6,918 nt of DNA from positions 1-6,918 of the forward strand of contig JAGACT010000166.1 in the NCBI GenBank assembly GCA_017613995.1, read 5' to 3'. The position numbers were made by a program, and so were the translations under genes. Of this stretch, positions 1-6,236 are shown piece by piece (positions within the stretch are counted from its first letter, which is position 1; each line of letters opens with the position of its first letter). Below the pieces are notes generated by a model that saw only the letters and a list, made by a program, of their open reading frames with translations, was not told the DNA's origin and ran no database searches. The DNA is from Eubacteriaceae bacterium (GTDB lineage: Bacteria; Bacillota; Clostridia; Eubacteriales; Anaerofustaceae).

Positions 1-205
1 CCAGGACGTTTACGACTCCCTCCCGGAAGATGCCCGAAGGCAGCAGGTGCAGCGCGAACCTGCCCTTGTCGTTTACCACCGTATGCCCGGCGTTGCCTCC
101 TCCCTGGTAGCGGACCACCACGTCGAAGTCCTGCGTCAGCAGGTCCACCATACGGCCCTTTCCTTCGTCTCCCCAGTTGACTCCCACTATCGCCGCATTG
201 CTCAT
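1..205 (-). CDS. purA: Adenylosuccinate synthetase, N-terminal part (cut by window edge)
   Basis: This is the first 68 residues of adenylosuccinate synthetase, which joins IMP and aspartate using GTP to give adenylosuccinate, the first committed step to AMP, in the cytoplasm. The start reads MSNAAIVGVNWGDEGKG. The GTP-binding loop GDEGKG lies at residues 12-17, including the catalytic Asp13, and NAGHT at 38-42 supplies the catalytic His41; both positions agree with the E. coli enzyme. The region ending LHLLPSGIF is also typical of the family. The ATG overlaps the purC stop by four bases (ATGA), and a GGAGG site (213-217) lies seven bases upstream inside the purC end, so the two genes are probably translationally coupled. 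The rest of the protein (the family is usually about 430 residues) lies beyond base 1, so whether it is intact cannot be judged. The assignment is very secure. Confidence 0.96.
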   Translation of the reverse strand, partial: MSNAAIVGVNWGDEGKGRMVDLLTQDFDVVVRYQGGGNAGHTVVNDKGRFALHLLPSGIFREGVVNVL

Positions 206-927
206 TTCGTAACCTCCAGATTTTTCTCAAGTCTTCCCATTATCTCCGAATACGCTTCCTCGACTCCGCCGAGATCCCGCCTGAAGCGGTCCTTGTCCAG
301 CTTAGTGCCGGTGGCGGTGTCCCACAGCCTGCAGGTATCCGGGCTGATCTCGTCCGCCAGGATTATCTTTCCGTCGGCGGTGCGGCCGAATTCCAGCTTG
401 AAATCCACCAGGGTCACCCCGCAGGAGAGCCAGAACCGCTTCAGGACGTCGTTCACCCTGAAGGCGTAGCGCTTGATGTCCTCTATCTCCTCCTTCGTGG
501 CCAGCCCCAGGGCCAGGGCGTGGTATTCGTTGAGCAGGGGATCCCCCAGCGCGTCGTTCTTGTAGGAGAACTCTATGGTGGGCGAAGCAAAGACTATGCC
601 TTCCTCCACTCCGTAGTTCTTCGCGAAGCTGCCGGCGGAGATGTTTCTTATGATCACCTCCAGGGGCACTATGCTGACGCGTCTTACCAGGGTGTCACGC
701 TCACTGAGCTGGGACACGAAGTGGGTGGGAACGCCCTCCCGCTCCAGCATCTGCATCAGCTCGTTGCTCATCCTGTTGTTGATCACGCCTTTTCCGGCGA
801 TGGTCCCCTTCTTTAGACCGTTGAAGGCCGTGGCGTCGTCCTTGTAGGAGACTATCAGAAGATCCGGATCCTCCGTCGCGTAGACCTTCTTTGCTTTTCC
901 TTCGTATAACTGTGAAAGTTTTTCCAT
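202..927 (-). CDS. purC: Phosphoribosylaminoimidazole-succinocarboxamide (SAICAR) synthetase
   Basis: The 241-residue product condenses CAIR with aspartate, using ATP, to form SAICAR in de novo purine synthesis. The length matches single-domain bacterial PurC. Visible signatures are YEGKAKKVY (8-16) at the start of the nucleotide-binding region, PLEVIIRNISAGS (88-100), KND...DP (123-130), and LADEISPDTCRLWD (190-203), which match the two family signature motifs. The ATG at 925-927 follows a GGAGG site (933-937) with five bases between. The gene begins 29 bases after the glmS stop and overlaps purA by four bases. No other purine gene is visible besides purA, so this is either an isolated purC-purA pair or the edge of a larger cluster. 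Both enzymes consume aspartate, which links them to AsnB upstream. Nothing is truncated or missing. Confidence 0.97.
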   Translation of the reverse strand: MEKLSQLYEGKAKKVYATEDPDLLIVSYKDDATAFNGLKKGTIAGKGVINNRMSNELMQMLEREGVPTHFVSQLSERDTLVRRVSIVPLEVIIRNISAGSFAKNYGVEEGIVFASPTIEFSYKNDALGDPLLNEYHALALGLATKEEIEDIKRYAFRVNDVLKRFWLSCGVTLVDFKLEFGRTADGKIILADEISPDTCRLWDTATGTKLDKDRFRRDLGGVEEAYSEIMGRLEKNLEVTK

Positions 928-956
928 TGCTACCTCCGCTGTTTATCTGTAAACTG

Positions 957-2783
957 TCATTCCACCGTTACGGACTTGGCAAGGTTCTTGGGCTTGTCGA
1001 TGTCGCATCCGTTCTCCTTTGCCACATGGTAGGCCAGCAGCTGCAGGGGAACTATCTCTGTTACCGCCGAGAACAGGCTCTCCACGTCCGGGATGAACAG
1101 AAGGTCGTCCGCCACGGACAGGATCTTCTGGTTGTTGCGGAAAGTGAGGGCCAGCACCTCGGCTCCCCTGGACTTCACCTCCACGATGTTGCTCAGGGTC
1201 TTTTCCATGATGGATGGGTTGCAGCACAGGGCTATGACGGGCTGATGCTCCTCGATAAGGGCTATGGTGCCGTGCTTGAGCTCTCCCGCGGCATAGGCCT
1301 CCGCGTGCAGGTATGATATCTCCTTCATCTTCAGGGCTCCCTCCAGGGCTACGGCGTAGTCCGTGTTGCGCCCGATGAAGAAGAGGGCTTTCGAATCGTG
1401 GTACTTCTTTGCCAGTGACGGTATGGCGGGGTTGAGGTCGATGGACTGCTGTATCAGCCTCGGCAGCTGCTGCAGGGTGTCCGTCATCTCCTTTTCCTGA
1501 TCCTCCCCGATAAGTCCCAGGGCTCTTCCGAAGTATACGGAGAGCATGTACAGCACCGTCACCTGGGTGGTGTATCCTTTGGTGGTGGCCACGGCTATCT
1601 CCGGGCCCGCCCAGGTATAGACCGTGTAGTCGGCGATGTTCGCCACGGTGCTTCCCACCACGTTGACGACGGCCAGGGTCCTGGCTCCCCTCTCGGAGCA
1701 TTCCCTCATGGCGGCGATGGTATCCGCGGTCTCTCCCGACTGTGAGATCACTATGACCAGGGTGTCTTTGTCGATCAGGGGATCGGAGTAGCGCAGCTCG
1801 CTGGCCAGCACCACCTCCACCGGTATGCGGGTCAGCTTCTCCAGGGCGTACTTGCCGGCGCATCCCGCGTAGTACGCGGAGCCGCAGGCGGTGATGATTA
1901 TCTTTCTTACGCCGGAGATAACGGCCGGGCCGTCCTTCAGCTCGTCGAACACCACTTCTCCCTCCCTGATACGGGGGGCTATGGTGGCCTTTACCGCGGC
2001 GGGCTGCTCCATGATCTCCTTGAGCATGAAGTGCTCGTAGCCGCCCTTCTCCGCTGCCTGCACGTCCCAGAGGATGCGGGAGGGAGTCTTTATGATCTCA
2101 CGGCCCGTCACGTCGAACACCCTGATGGCGTCGCAGGTGAGTTCCGCGAATTCCCCGTCCTCCAGATAGATGACGTTTCTCGTATGGTTCACCAGGGCGG
2201 TGACGTCCGATGCGAAAAAGTTCTCGTCTATCCCCAGGCCCAGGATCAGGGGGCTCTTTTCCCTTACCGCGTAGATGGAGCCGGGCTCTTCAGAGCAGAT
2301 GACTCCCAGGGCATAGGAGCCCTGCAGACGGTTGGCTGTCCTGATAAGGGCATCCCTGACGTTTCCCCTGTAGTACATCTCCAGCAGGTGAACGATGACC
2401 TCCGTATCGGTCTCGCTCTGGAAAACGTAGCCGTCGCCTAAAAGCTCCTCCCTGAGAGCCATGTAATTTTCTATTATTCCGTTGTGAACGATGGCAAAGC
2501 GCCCGTCGTTGGACAGGTGGGGATGGGCGTTCTCCTCCGTGGGAGCGCCGTGGGTGGCCCACCTGGTGTGGCCTATTCCGGTGGTGCCGGGGACGGATGC
2601 GCCGTCGGAGGTCTTTTCGCTGAGACTGACGATCCTCCCCTTCACCTTGTTCACAGAGATGATATTGTGATCCATCACCGCTATGCCGGCGGAGTCATAC
2701 CCCCTGTACTCGAGTTTCTTCAGCCCGTCCAGAAGGATCGGGGCCGCGTCCTGTGTGCCTGTGTAACCTACTATTCCGCACAT
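957..2783 (-). CDS. glmS: Glutamine--fructose-6-phosphate aminotransferase (isomerizing)
   Basis: The product makes glucosamine-6-phosphate from fructose-6-phosphate and glutamine, the entry step to UDP-GlcNAc and peptidoglycan. At 608 residues it has the normal bacterial length. The N-terminal glutaminase domain (about 2-220) carries the nucleophile Cys2 (MCGIVGYTG), EYRGYDSAGIA (25-35), GHTRWATHGAP (71-81) and HNGIIENY (100-107). After the HFMLKEIMEQP linker (251-261) come two sugar-isomerase (SIS) domains: the first has ACGSAYYAG (299-307) and SQSGETADT (347-355), the second has EISYLHAEAYAAGELKHG (488-505). The tail ends LAKSVTVE, with the catalytic lysine at 603. The ATG is preceded by GGAGG (2789-2793) at five bases. 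Only 46 bases separate it from the asnB stop, so the glmS ribozyme of many Bacillota is absent at this spot. A promoter-like site overlaps the end of asnB upstream. Confidence 0.98.
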   Translation of the reverse strand: MCGIVGYTGTQDAAPILLDGLKKLEYRGYDSAGIAVMDHNIISVNKVKGRIVSLSEKTSDGASVPGTTGIGHTRWATHGAPTEENAHPHLSNDGRFAIVHNGIIENYMALREELLGDGYVFQSETDTEVIVHLLEMYYRGNVRDALIRTANRLQGSYALGVICSEEPGSIYAVREKSPLILGLGIDENFFASDVTALVNHTRNVIYLEDGEFAELTCDAIRVFDVTGREIIKTPSRILWDVQAAEKGGYEHFMLKEIMEQPAAVKATIAPRIREGEVVFDELKDGPAVISGVRKIIITACGSAYYAGCAGKYALEKLTRIPVEVVLASELRYSDPLIDKDTLVIVISQSGETADTIAAMRECSERGARTLAVVNVVGSTVANIADYTVYTWAGPEIAVATTKGYTTQVTVLYMLSVYFGRALGLIGEDQEKEMTDTLQQLPRLIQQSIDLNPAIPSLAKKYHDSKALFFIGRNTDYAVALEGALKMKEISYLHAEAYAAGELKHGTIALIEEHQPVIALCCNPSIMEKTLSNIVEVKSRGAEVLALTFRNNQKILSVADDLLFIPDVESLFSAVTEIVPLQLLAYHVAKENGCDIDKPKNLAKSVTVE

Positions 2784-2816
2784 AATAACCTCCGGTCATT
2801 TAAAAAATCACTGTTC

Positions 2817-2846
2817 ATTATAACACAGCCTACTGTCCGCTGTCTC
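2817..2846 (-). promoter_or_regulatory. Candidate promoter for glmS (extended -10)
   Basis: On the minus strand, TGTTATAAT contains a perfect -10 box TATAAT (2817-2822) with the TGn extension (2823-2825). GAGACA (2841-2846) matches four of six bases of the -35 consensus at a spacing of 18. The -10 box falls between the asnB stop and glmS, while the -35 lies in the last codons of asnB. Transcription would start near 2810 and give a leader of about 27 bases containing the glmS ribosome binding site. The call is inferred from sequence alone; an AT-rich gap can produce such a match by chance, although the extended -10 is unusually complete for this GC-rich DNA. Confidence 0.5.
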
Positions 2847-4413
2847 CGTAATTTGAAAGAACTCTTGCGGAAGGATCGTCCACATCGCAGCCTTCCCAGA
2901 GCCTGTTGGGCATCCAGAAATCGGCTATCATCTCTCCCTGGCCGGGATAGTACTTCTCGAAGATGTCCCGGTAGAGAAGAGACTCCTTGGTGAAGGGTCT
3001 TCCGTGGCCGTACAGAAGGCACCTGTGCTCAAACTCCGAGTCGGTGTAGCGCTCCTCCGCGTGCTCCTTGAGGTAGTCCACCATGGAATGGCCCACGGCG
3101 TCGGAGAAGGCCGCCTTTTCCCTCCACAGGATGCTGTCCGGCAGGATGCCTGTTCCCTCGAAGGCGTGCCGGAGAAGATACTTGCCCTTTCCGTAGCGGT
3201 TGAGCTTCATCTCGGGATCCAGGCTCATCACGTAGGAGGCGAAATCCAGGTCCCCGAAGGGCACCCTGGCCTCCAGGGAGTTCACCGAGATGCAGCGGTC
3301 GGCCCTGAGCACGTCGTACATGTGAAGTTCCCTTATGCGCTTCTCGGCCTCCTCCTGGAAGGCCTGCGCCGATGGGGCGAAGTCCGTGTACTTGTAGCCG
3401 AACAGCTCGTCGGAGATCTCGCCGGTGAGGATCACCCTGATGTCGGTGGTCTCGTGGATGGCCTTGCACACCAGGTACATGCCGATGCTGGCCCTGACGG
3501 TGGTTATGTCCCAGGTCCCGAGAAGCTCTATCACCCTCTCCAGGGAGGAGAGCACATCCTCCGGGGTCATGTACACCTCGGTATGGTGGCTGCCGATGTA
3601 CTCGGCGGCCTGGGCGGCGTACTTGAGGTCTATGGGATCATGGCGCATCCCTATGGCAAAGGTCTCAATGGGATGGGAGCACTCCCGGGCTGCTATGGCG
3701 CACACCAGGGAGGAATCCAGGCCTCCGGAAAGGAGGAATCCCACCTTGGAATCGGAGACCAGGCGCTTTCTCACCGCCGAGACGAGCTTTTCGCGGATCT
3801 TTTCGCAGGCGCTCTCCAGGCCGTCATGACACACCTCGGTAACGGATGCCATGTCACGGTAGCGGATGAACTGCCCGTCCTCGAAGTAGCATCCCGGAGG
3901 AAACGGCATGATCCTGTCGGTCAGGCCCACCAGGTCCTTGGGCTCGCTGGCGAAGATGTACTCTCCGGAGGGCCCGAAACCGTAGTACAGGGGGCGGATC
4001 CCGATGGGATCCCTGGCCGCTATGAATTTTTGGCTCCTGCCGTCGAAGATGATCATGGCGAACTCGGCGTCCAGCATGGAAAACATGCGGGTGCCGTATT
4101 CGAAGTACATGGGAAGTATTATCTCGCAGTCGGAATCCGAAGCGAAGGTGTAGCCCCTGGCTCTGAGAGCCTCCCTCACCGCTTCGAAGCCGTAGAGCTC
4201 ACCGTTGCATACCGCGTAGCTCCCGTTAAGTTCGAAGGGCTGCATCCCCTCCGGGGTGAGCCCCATGATGGAAAGCCTCTGGAATCCCATAAGGCCGCAT
4301 CCGGTATCGGCGATCCTCTGGTCGTCCGGTCCCCTGGATGACGTGCGGCTTATGCCCTTTTCGAATTTCTCCCGCTCCGCCTGCGGTGAGCACCAGCTCA
4401 TGACAGTGCACAT
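2830..4413 (-). CDS. asnB: Asparagine synthase (glutamine-hydrolysing)
   Basis: The 527-residue product converts aspartate, glutamine and ATP to asparagine and glutamate. The N-terminal class II glutaminase domain (about 2-195) has the nucleophile Cys2 (MCTVMSW), RGPDD (27-31), RLSI (46-49), NGELY (70-74), SDSDCE (92-97) and RDPIGIRPLYY (134-144). The C-terminal synthetase domain has the ATP-pyrophosphatase loop SGGLDSS (229-235), then GEISDELFGY, EARVPFGDLDF and REKAAFSDAVG, all matching AsnB. I chose the ATG at 4411-4413 because it puts cysteine at position 2 and follows AAGGAGG at seven bases. An in-frame ATG 69 bases upstream (4480-4482) would bury the catalytic cysteine and has no ribosome binding site. 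The residue after the first two is T rather than the common G or S, but the other active-site motifs are intact. The stop is TAG. A terminator-like hairpin lies just upstream. Confidence 0.96.
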   Translation of the reverse strand: MCTVMSWCSPQAEREKFEKGISRTSSRGPDDQRIADTGCGLMGFQRLSIMGLTPEGMQPFELNGSYAVCNGELYGFEAVREALRARGYTFASDSDCEIILPMYFEYGTRMFSMLDAEFAMIIFDGRSQKFIAARDPIGIRPLYYGFGPSGEYIFASEPKDLVGLTDRIMPFPPGCYFEDGQFIRYRDMASVTEVCHDGLESACEKIREKLVSAVRKRLVSDSKVGFLLSGGLDSSLVCAIAARECSHPIETFAIGMRHDPIDLKYAAQAAEYIGSHHTEVYMTPEDVLSSLERVIELLGTWDITTVRASIGMYLVCKAIHETTDIRVILTGEISDELFGYKYTDFAPSAQAFQEEAEKRIRELHMYDVLRADRCISVNSLEARVPFGDLDFASYVMSLDPEMKLNRYGKGKYLLRHAFEGTGILPDSILWREKAAFSDAVGHSMVDYLKEHAEERYTDSEFEHRCLLYGHGRPFTKESLLYRDIFEKYYPGQGEMIADFWMPNRLWEGCDVDDPSARVLSNYGDSGQ

Positions 4414-4420
4414 GTCCCTA

Positions 4421-4427
4421 CCTCCTT
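4421..4427 (-). promoter_or_regulatory. Ribosome binding site that fixes the asnB start
   Basis: AAGGAGG on the minus strand lies seven bases before the ATG at 4411-4413. It supports the start giving MCTVMSW with cysteine at position 2, over the longer in-frame reading. It begins 10 bases after the T-run of the upstream hairpin, leaving no room for a promoter between them. Confidence 0.88.
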
Positions 4428-4437
4428 TTGGGCTCTG

Positions 4438-4480
4438 AAAAAACAAACAGGGCAGCTGACCTCTGACGAGGGTCAGCTGC
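4438..4480 (-). terminator. Intrinsic terminator-like hairpin between amt-PII and asnB
   Basis: On the minus strand, GCAGCTGACC (4471-4480) pairs perfectly with GGTCAGCTGC (4452-4461), a 10-base-pair stem with seven G-C pairs and a 9-base loop. After a four-base spacer (CCTG) comes TTTGTTTTTT (4438-4447), the U-run expected of a Rho-independent terminator. It begins 19 bases after the amt-PII stop, so it suits the end of the upstream transcript. It is followed 10 bases later by the asnB ribosome binding site, so asnB depends on read-through, on regulated antitermination, or on a promoter lying before the hairpin. The spacer and interrupted U-run suggest partial rather than complete termination. 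Confidence 0.75.
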
Positions 4481-4499
4481 ATGAATCGATTGAGTTGCT

Positions 4500-6224
4500 T
4501 TATTCCACGTCCTGCAGGGCGTCGTAGCCCTCTTCCCCGGTACGCACCTTGACGACGTTCTCCACGTCATAGACGAAGATCTTTCCGTCCCCGATGTGTC
4601 CGGTATACAGGACCTTCTTGGCGGTCTCGATGACGTCCCTCACGGGGATCGCCGACACCACTATGTCCACCTGCACCTTGGGCAGCAGGTCCGTTTCCAC
4701 CGCGACGCCGCGGTAGAATTCCTTGTGGCCCTTCTGCATGCCGTATCCCATAACGTGGGACACCGTCATGCCGGTGATGCCCAGCTTGTTCATGGCGTCC
4801 TTGAGAGCGTACAGCTTCTCCTCCTTGAAGACGATCTCCACCTTGGTGAACTTGTGACCGTCGGGTGAAAAGGAAGGCTCCCTCTTCACGGGCACGGCCT
4901 CCGCCACCGGAGTGGTTCCCGTCACGGCCACGATCTGGTCGCCGGTGCCGAATTCGGCGTACTTGTCCACGGCGCTCATGAAGTCGGCGTAGGCGCTGGG
5001 AAGCCCGTGTTCGCTGATGTCCAGTCCCGCCAGTTCGTCCGCCGGGTCCGCCCTCAGAAAGTCGATCTTCTTAAGGATTCCGAAGAAGGCTCCCATGGTC
5101 ACCGCGGCCCAGGCAGCGACGGAAACGAATCCCAGAAGCTGCAGTCCCATCAGGGAGGCATCCCCGGTGTACAGAAGGCCCGAAAGGCCCGCGGGGGCGT
5201 CGGGGTTAGCGAAGAGCCCCACCGCCAGGGTGCCCCAGATGCCGTTGGCGCAGTGGACTCCCACCGCTCCCACGGGATCGTCGATGTGCAGCTTCAGATC
5301 CAGCACTTCCACCACCACGACCACCAGGATGCCCGATACCAGTCCGACAGCGGCGGCCCCGAGGGCGTCGTAGGCGTCGCATCCGGCGGTGACAGCCACC
5401 AGGCCCGCCAGGGAGGCGTTGAGGCACATGGACACGTCGGGCTTGCCGTTCTTGACCCATGTGTAGATCAGCGTCGTGCAGGTGGCCACCGAAGGCGCCA
5501 CGGTGGTGGTCAGGAAGATCGCGGACAGCTCCGAGGGAGTGGTGGCCGCGGCTCCGTTAAATCCGTACCATCCGAGCCACAGGATGAATACTCCCAGGGC
5601 TCCCAGGGGGATCGAGTGGCCCGGGATGGCGTTGACCTTGGTCACCTTTCCGGAGGAATCCCTGACGTACTTTCCGATACGGGGCCCCAGCATGGCGGCT
5701 CCGATGAGGGCCGCTATGCCTCCCACCATGTGGATGGCGCAGGACCCGGCGTAATCATGGAATCCCAGCCGGGACAGCCAGCCTCCGCCCCAGATCCAGT
5801 GGGCTTCGATGGGATATATGACAAGGCTTATCACGCCCGAATACACGCAGTATGCCGAGAACTTCGTGCGCTCCGCCATTGAACCGGAGACGATCGTCGC
5901 CGCCGTGGCGCAGAAGACGAGGTTGAACACGAAGTAGCTGGCGTCGGTGAATCCCTCCTCCGGGGAGGCTATGAACTCCTTAAAATGGGTGAACAGGTCC
6001 AGGTTCGGTTTTCCGATCAGTCCGAAGAACGTGTCCTCGCCCATCATAAGGGTGTATCCCAGAAGCGTGAACACCACAGTTCCGATGCAGAAGTCCATCA
6101 GGTTCTTCATGATGATGTTTCCCGCGTTCTTCGCCCTGGTGAAGCCGGTCTCCACCATGGCAAAGCCCGCCTGCATCCAGAACACCAGAGCAGTGCCGAT
6201 AAGATACCAGAATTCTACGCTCAT
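4500..6224 (-). CDS. Ammonium transporter Amt fused to a C-terminal PII domain
   Basis: The 574-residue product (numbered from the ATG at 6224) joins an Amt/MEP/Rh channel (about 1-410, roughly eleven membrane segments) to a full PII protein (about 458-574) by a linker of some 50 residues. Channel hallmarks are the stacked gate phenylalanines F104 and F222, W145 at the outer ammonium site, and the pore histidines H165 and H324. EHGLP (about 405-409) marks the usual end of a stand-alone Amt. The PII part aligns without gaps to E. coli GlnK: MQKGH at the T-loop base, R505 (GlnK R47, the pore plug), LLPK, and the nucleotide loops TGHIGDGKIFV (541-551) and RTGE (561-564). The uridylylated Tyr51 is replaced by V509. 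The protein probably imports ammonium and gates itself. A GTG three codons upstream is a possible but less likely start. The gene lies 10 bases after glutamine synthetase. Confidence 0.95.
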   Translation of the reverse strand: MSVEFWYLIGTALVFWMQAGFAMVETGFTRAKNAGNIIMKNLMDFCIGTVVFTLLGYTLMMGEDTFFGLIGKPNLDLFTHFKEFIASPEEGFTDASYFVFNLVFCATAATIVSGSMAERTKFSAYCVYSGVISLVIYPIEAHWIWGGGWLSRLGFHDYAGSCAIHMVGGIAALIGAAMLGPRIGKYVRDSSGKVTKVNAIPGHSIPLGALGVFILWLGWYGFNGAAATTPSELSAIFLTTTVAPSVATCTTLIYTWVKNGKPDVSMCLNASLAGLVAVTAGCDAYDALGAAAVGLVSGILVVVVVEVLDLKLHIDDPVGAVGVHCANGIWGTLAVGLFANPDAPAGLSGLLYTGDASLMGLQLLGFVSVAAWAAVTMGAFFGILKKIDFLRADPADELAGLDISEHGLPSAYADFMSAVDKYAEFGTGDQIVAVTGTTPVAEAVPVKREPSFSPDGHKFTKVEIVFKEEKLYALKDAMNKLGITGMTVSHVMGYGMQKGHKEFYRGVAVETDLLPKVQVDIVVSAIPVRDVIETAKKVLYTGHIGDGKIFVYDVENVVKVRTGEEGYDALQDVE

Positions 6225-6229
6225 GGCAT

Positions 6230-6236
6230 TCACCTC
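6230..6236 (-). promoter_or_regulatory. Ribosome binding site that fixes the amt-PII start
   Basis: GAGGTGA on the minus strand, a seven-base match to the end of the AGGAGGTGA consensus, lies five bases before the ATG at 6222-6224. A GTG start at 6231-6233 would lie inside this site, so the ATG is preferred. The site shares its first two bases with the stop codon of glutamine synthetase (6235-6237), which suggests the two genes are translated in a coupled way. Confidence 0.8.

Noticed and set aside
941..954. Inverted repeat GTTTA-TCTG-TAAAC between glmS and purC
   Set aside because: It is a five-base AT-rich stem in a 29-base gap with no U-run and no resemblance to a PurR box that I can defend; it is too short to call an operator.
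943..1863. A 306-codon open frame on the minus strand in another frame of glmS
   Set aside because: It is a shifted reading of the strongly supported glmS, with an R-, G- and H-rich composition and no motifs.
2801..2828. An intrinsic terminator after asnB (CTGT...ACAG followed by TTTTTT)
   Set aside because: The stem is only four base pairs, AT-rich and interrupted; it cannot be a stable terminator. The -10 box explains the region better.
3004..4341. A 445-codon open frame on the plus strand opposite asnB
   Set aside because: It lies wholly antisense to a clear asnB, has no recognisable motifs, is rich in G, H, V and E as expected of a complementary frame in GC-rich DNA, and has no convincing ribosome binding site.
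4484..4491. Palindrome AATCGATT just after the amt-PII stop
   Set aside because: An eight-base palindrome is expected by chance and does not extend further; it has no partner site nearby.
4414..4499. An ANTAR-type two-hairpin antiterminator or a T-box before asnB
   Set aside because: ANTAR targets need two small stems with six-base loops carrying A at position 1 and G at position 4; the only extra stem here has a four-base loop. The 86-base gap is too short for a T-box and no T-box sequence is seen.
5007..5882. A 291-codon open frame on the plus strand opposite the transporter
   Set aside because: It is low-complexity in G, H, Q, S and R, which is what the reverse frame of a hydrophobic membrane protein gives, and it matches no family I recognise.
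6231..6233. GTG start for amt-PII three codons before the ATG
   Set aside because: The GTG lies inside the GAGGTGA ribosome binding site itself, whereas the ATG at 6222-6224 stands at a normal five-base spacing from it.
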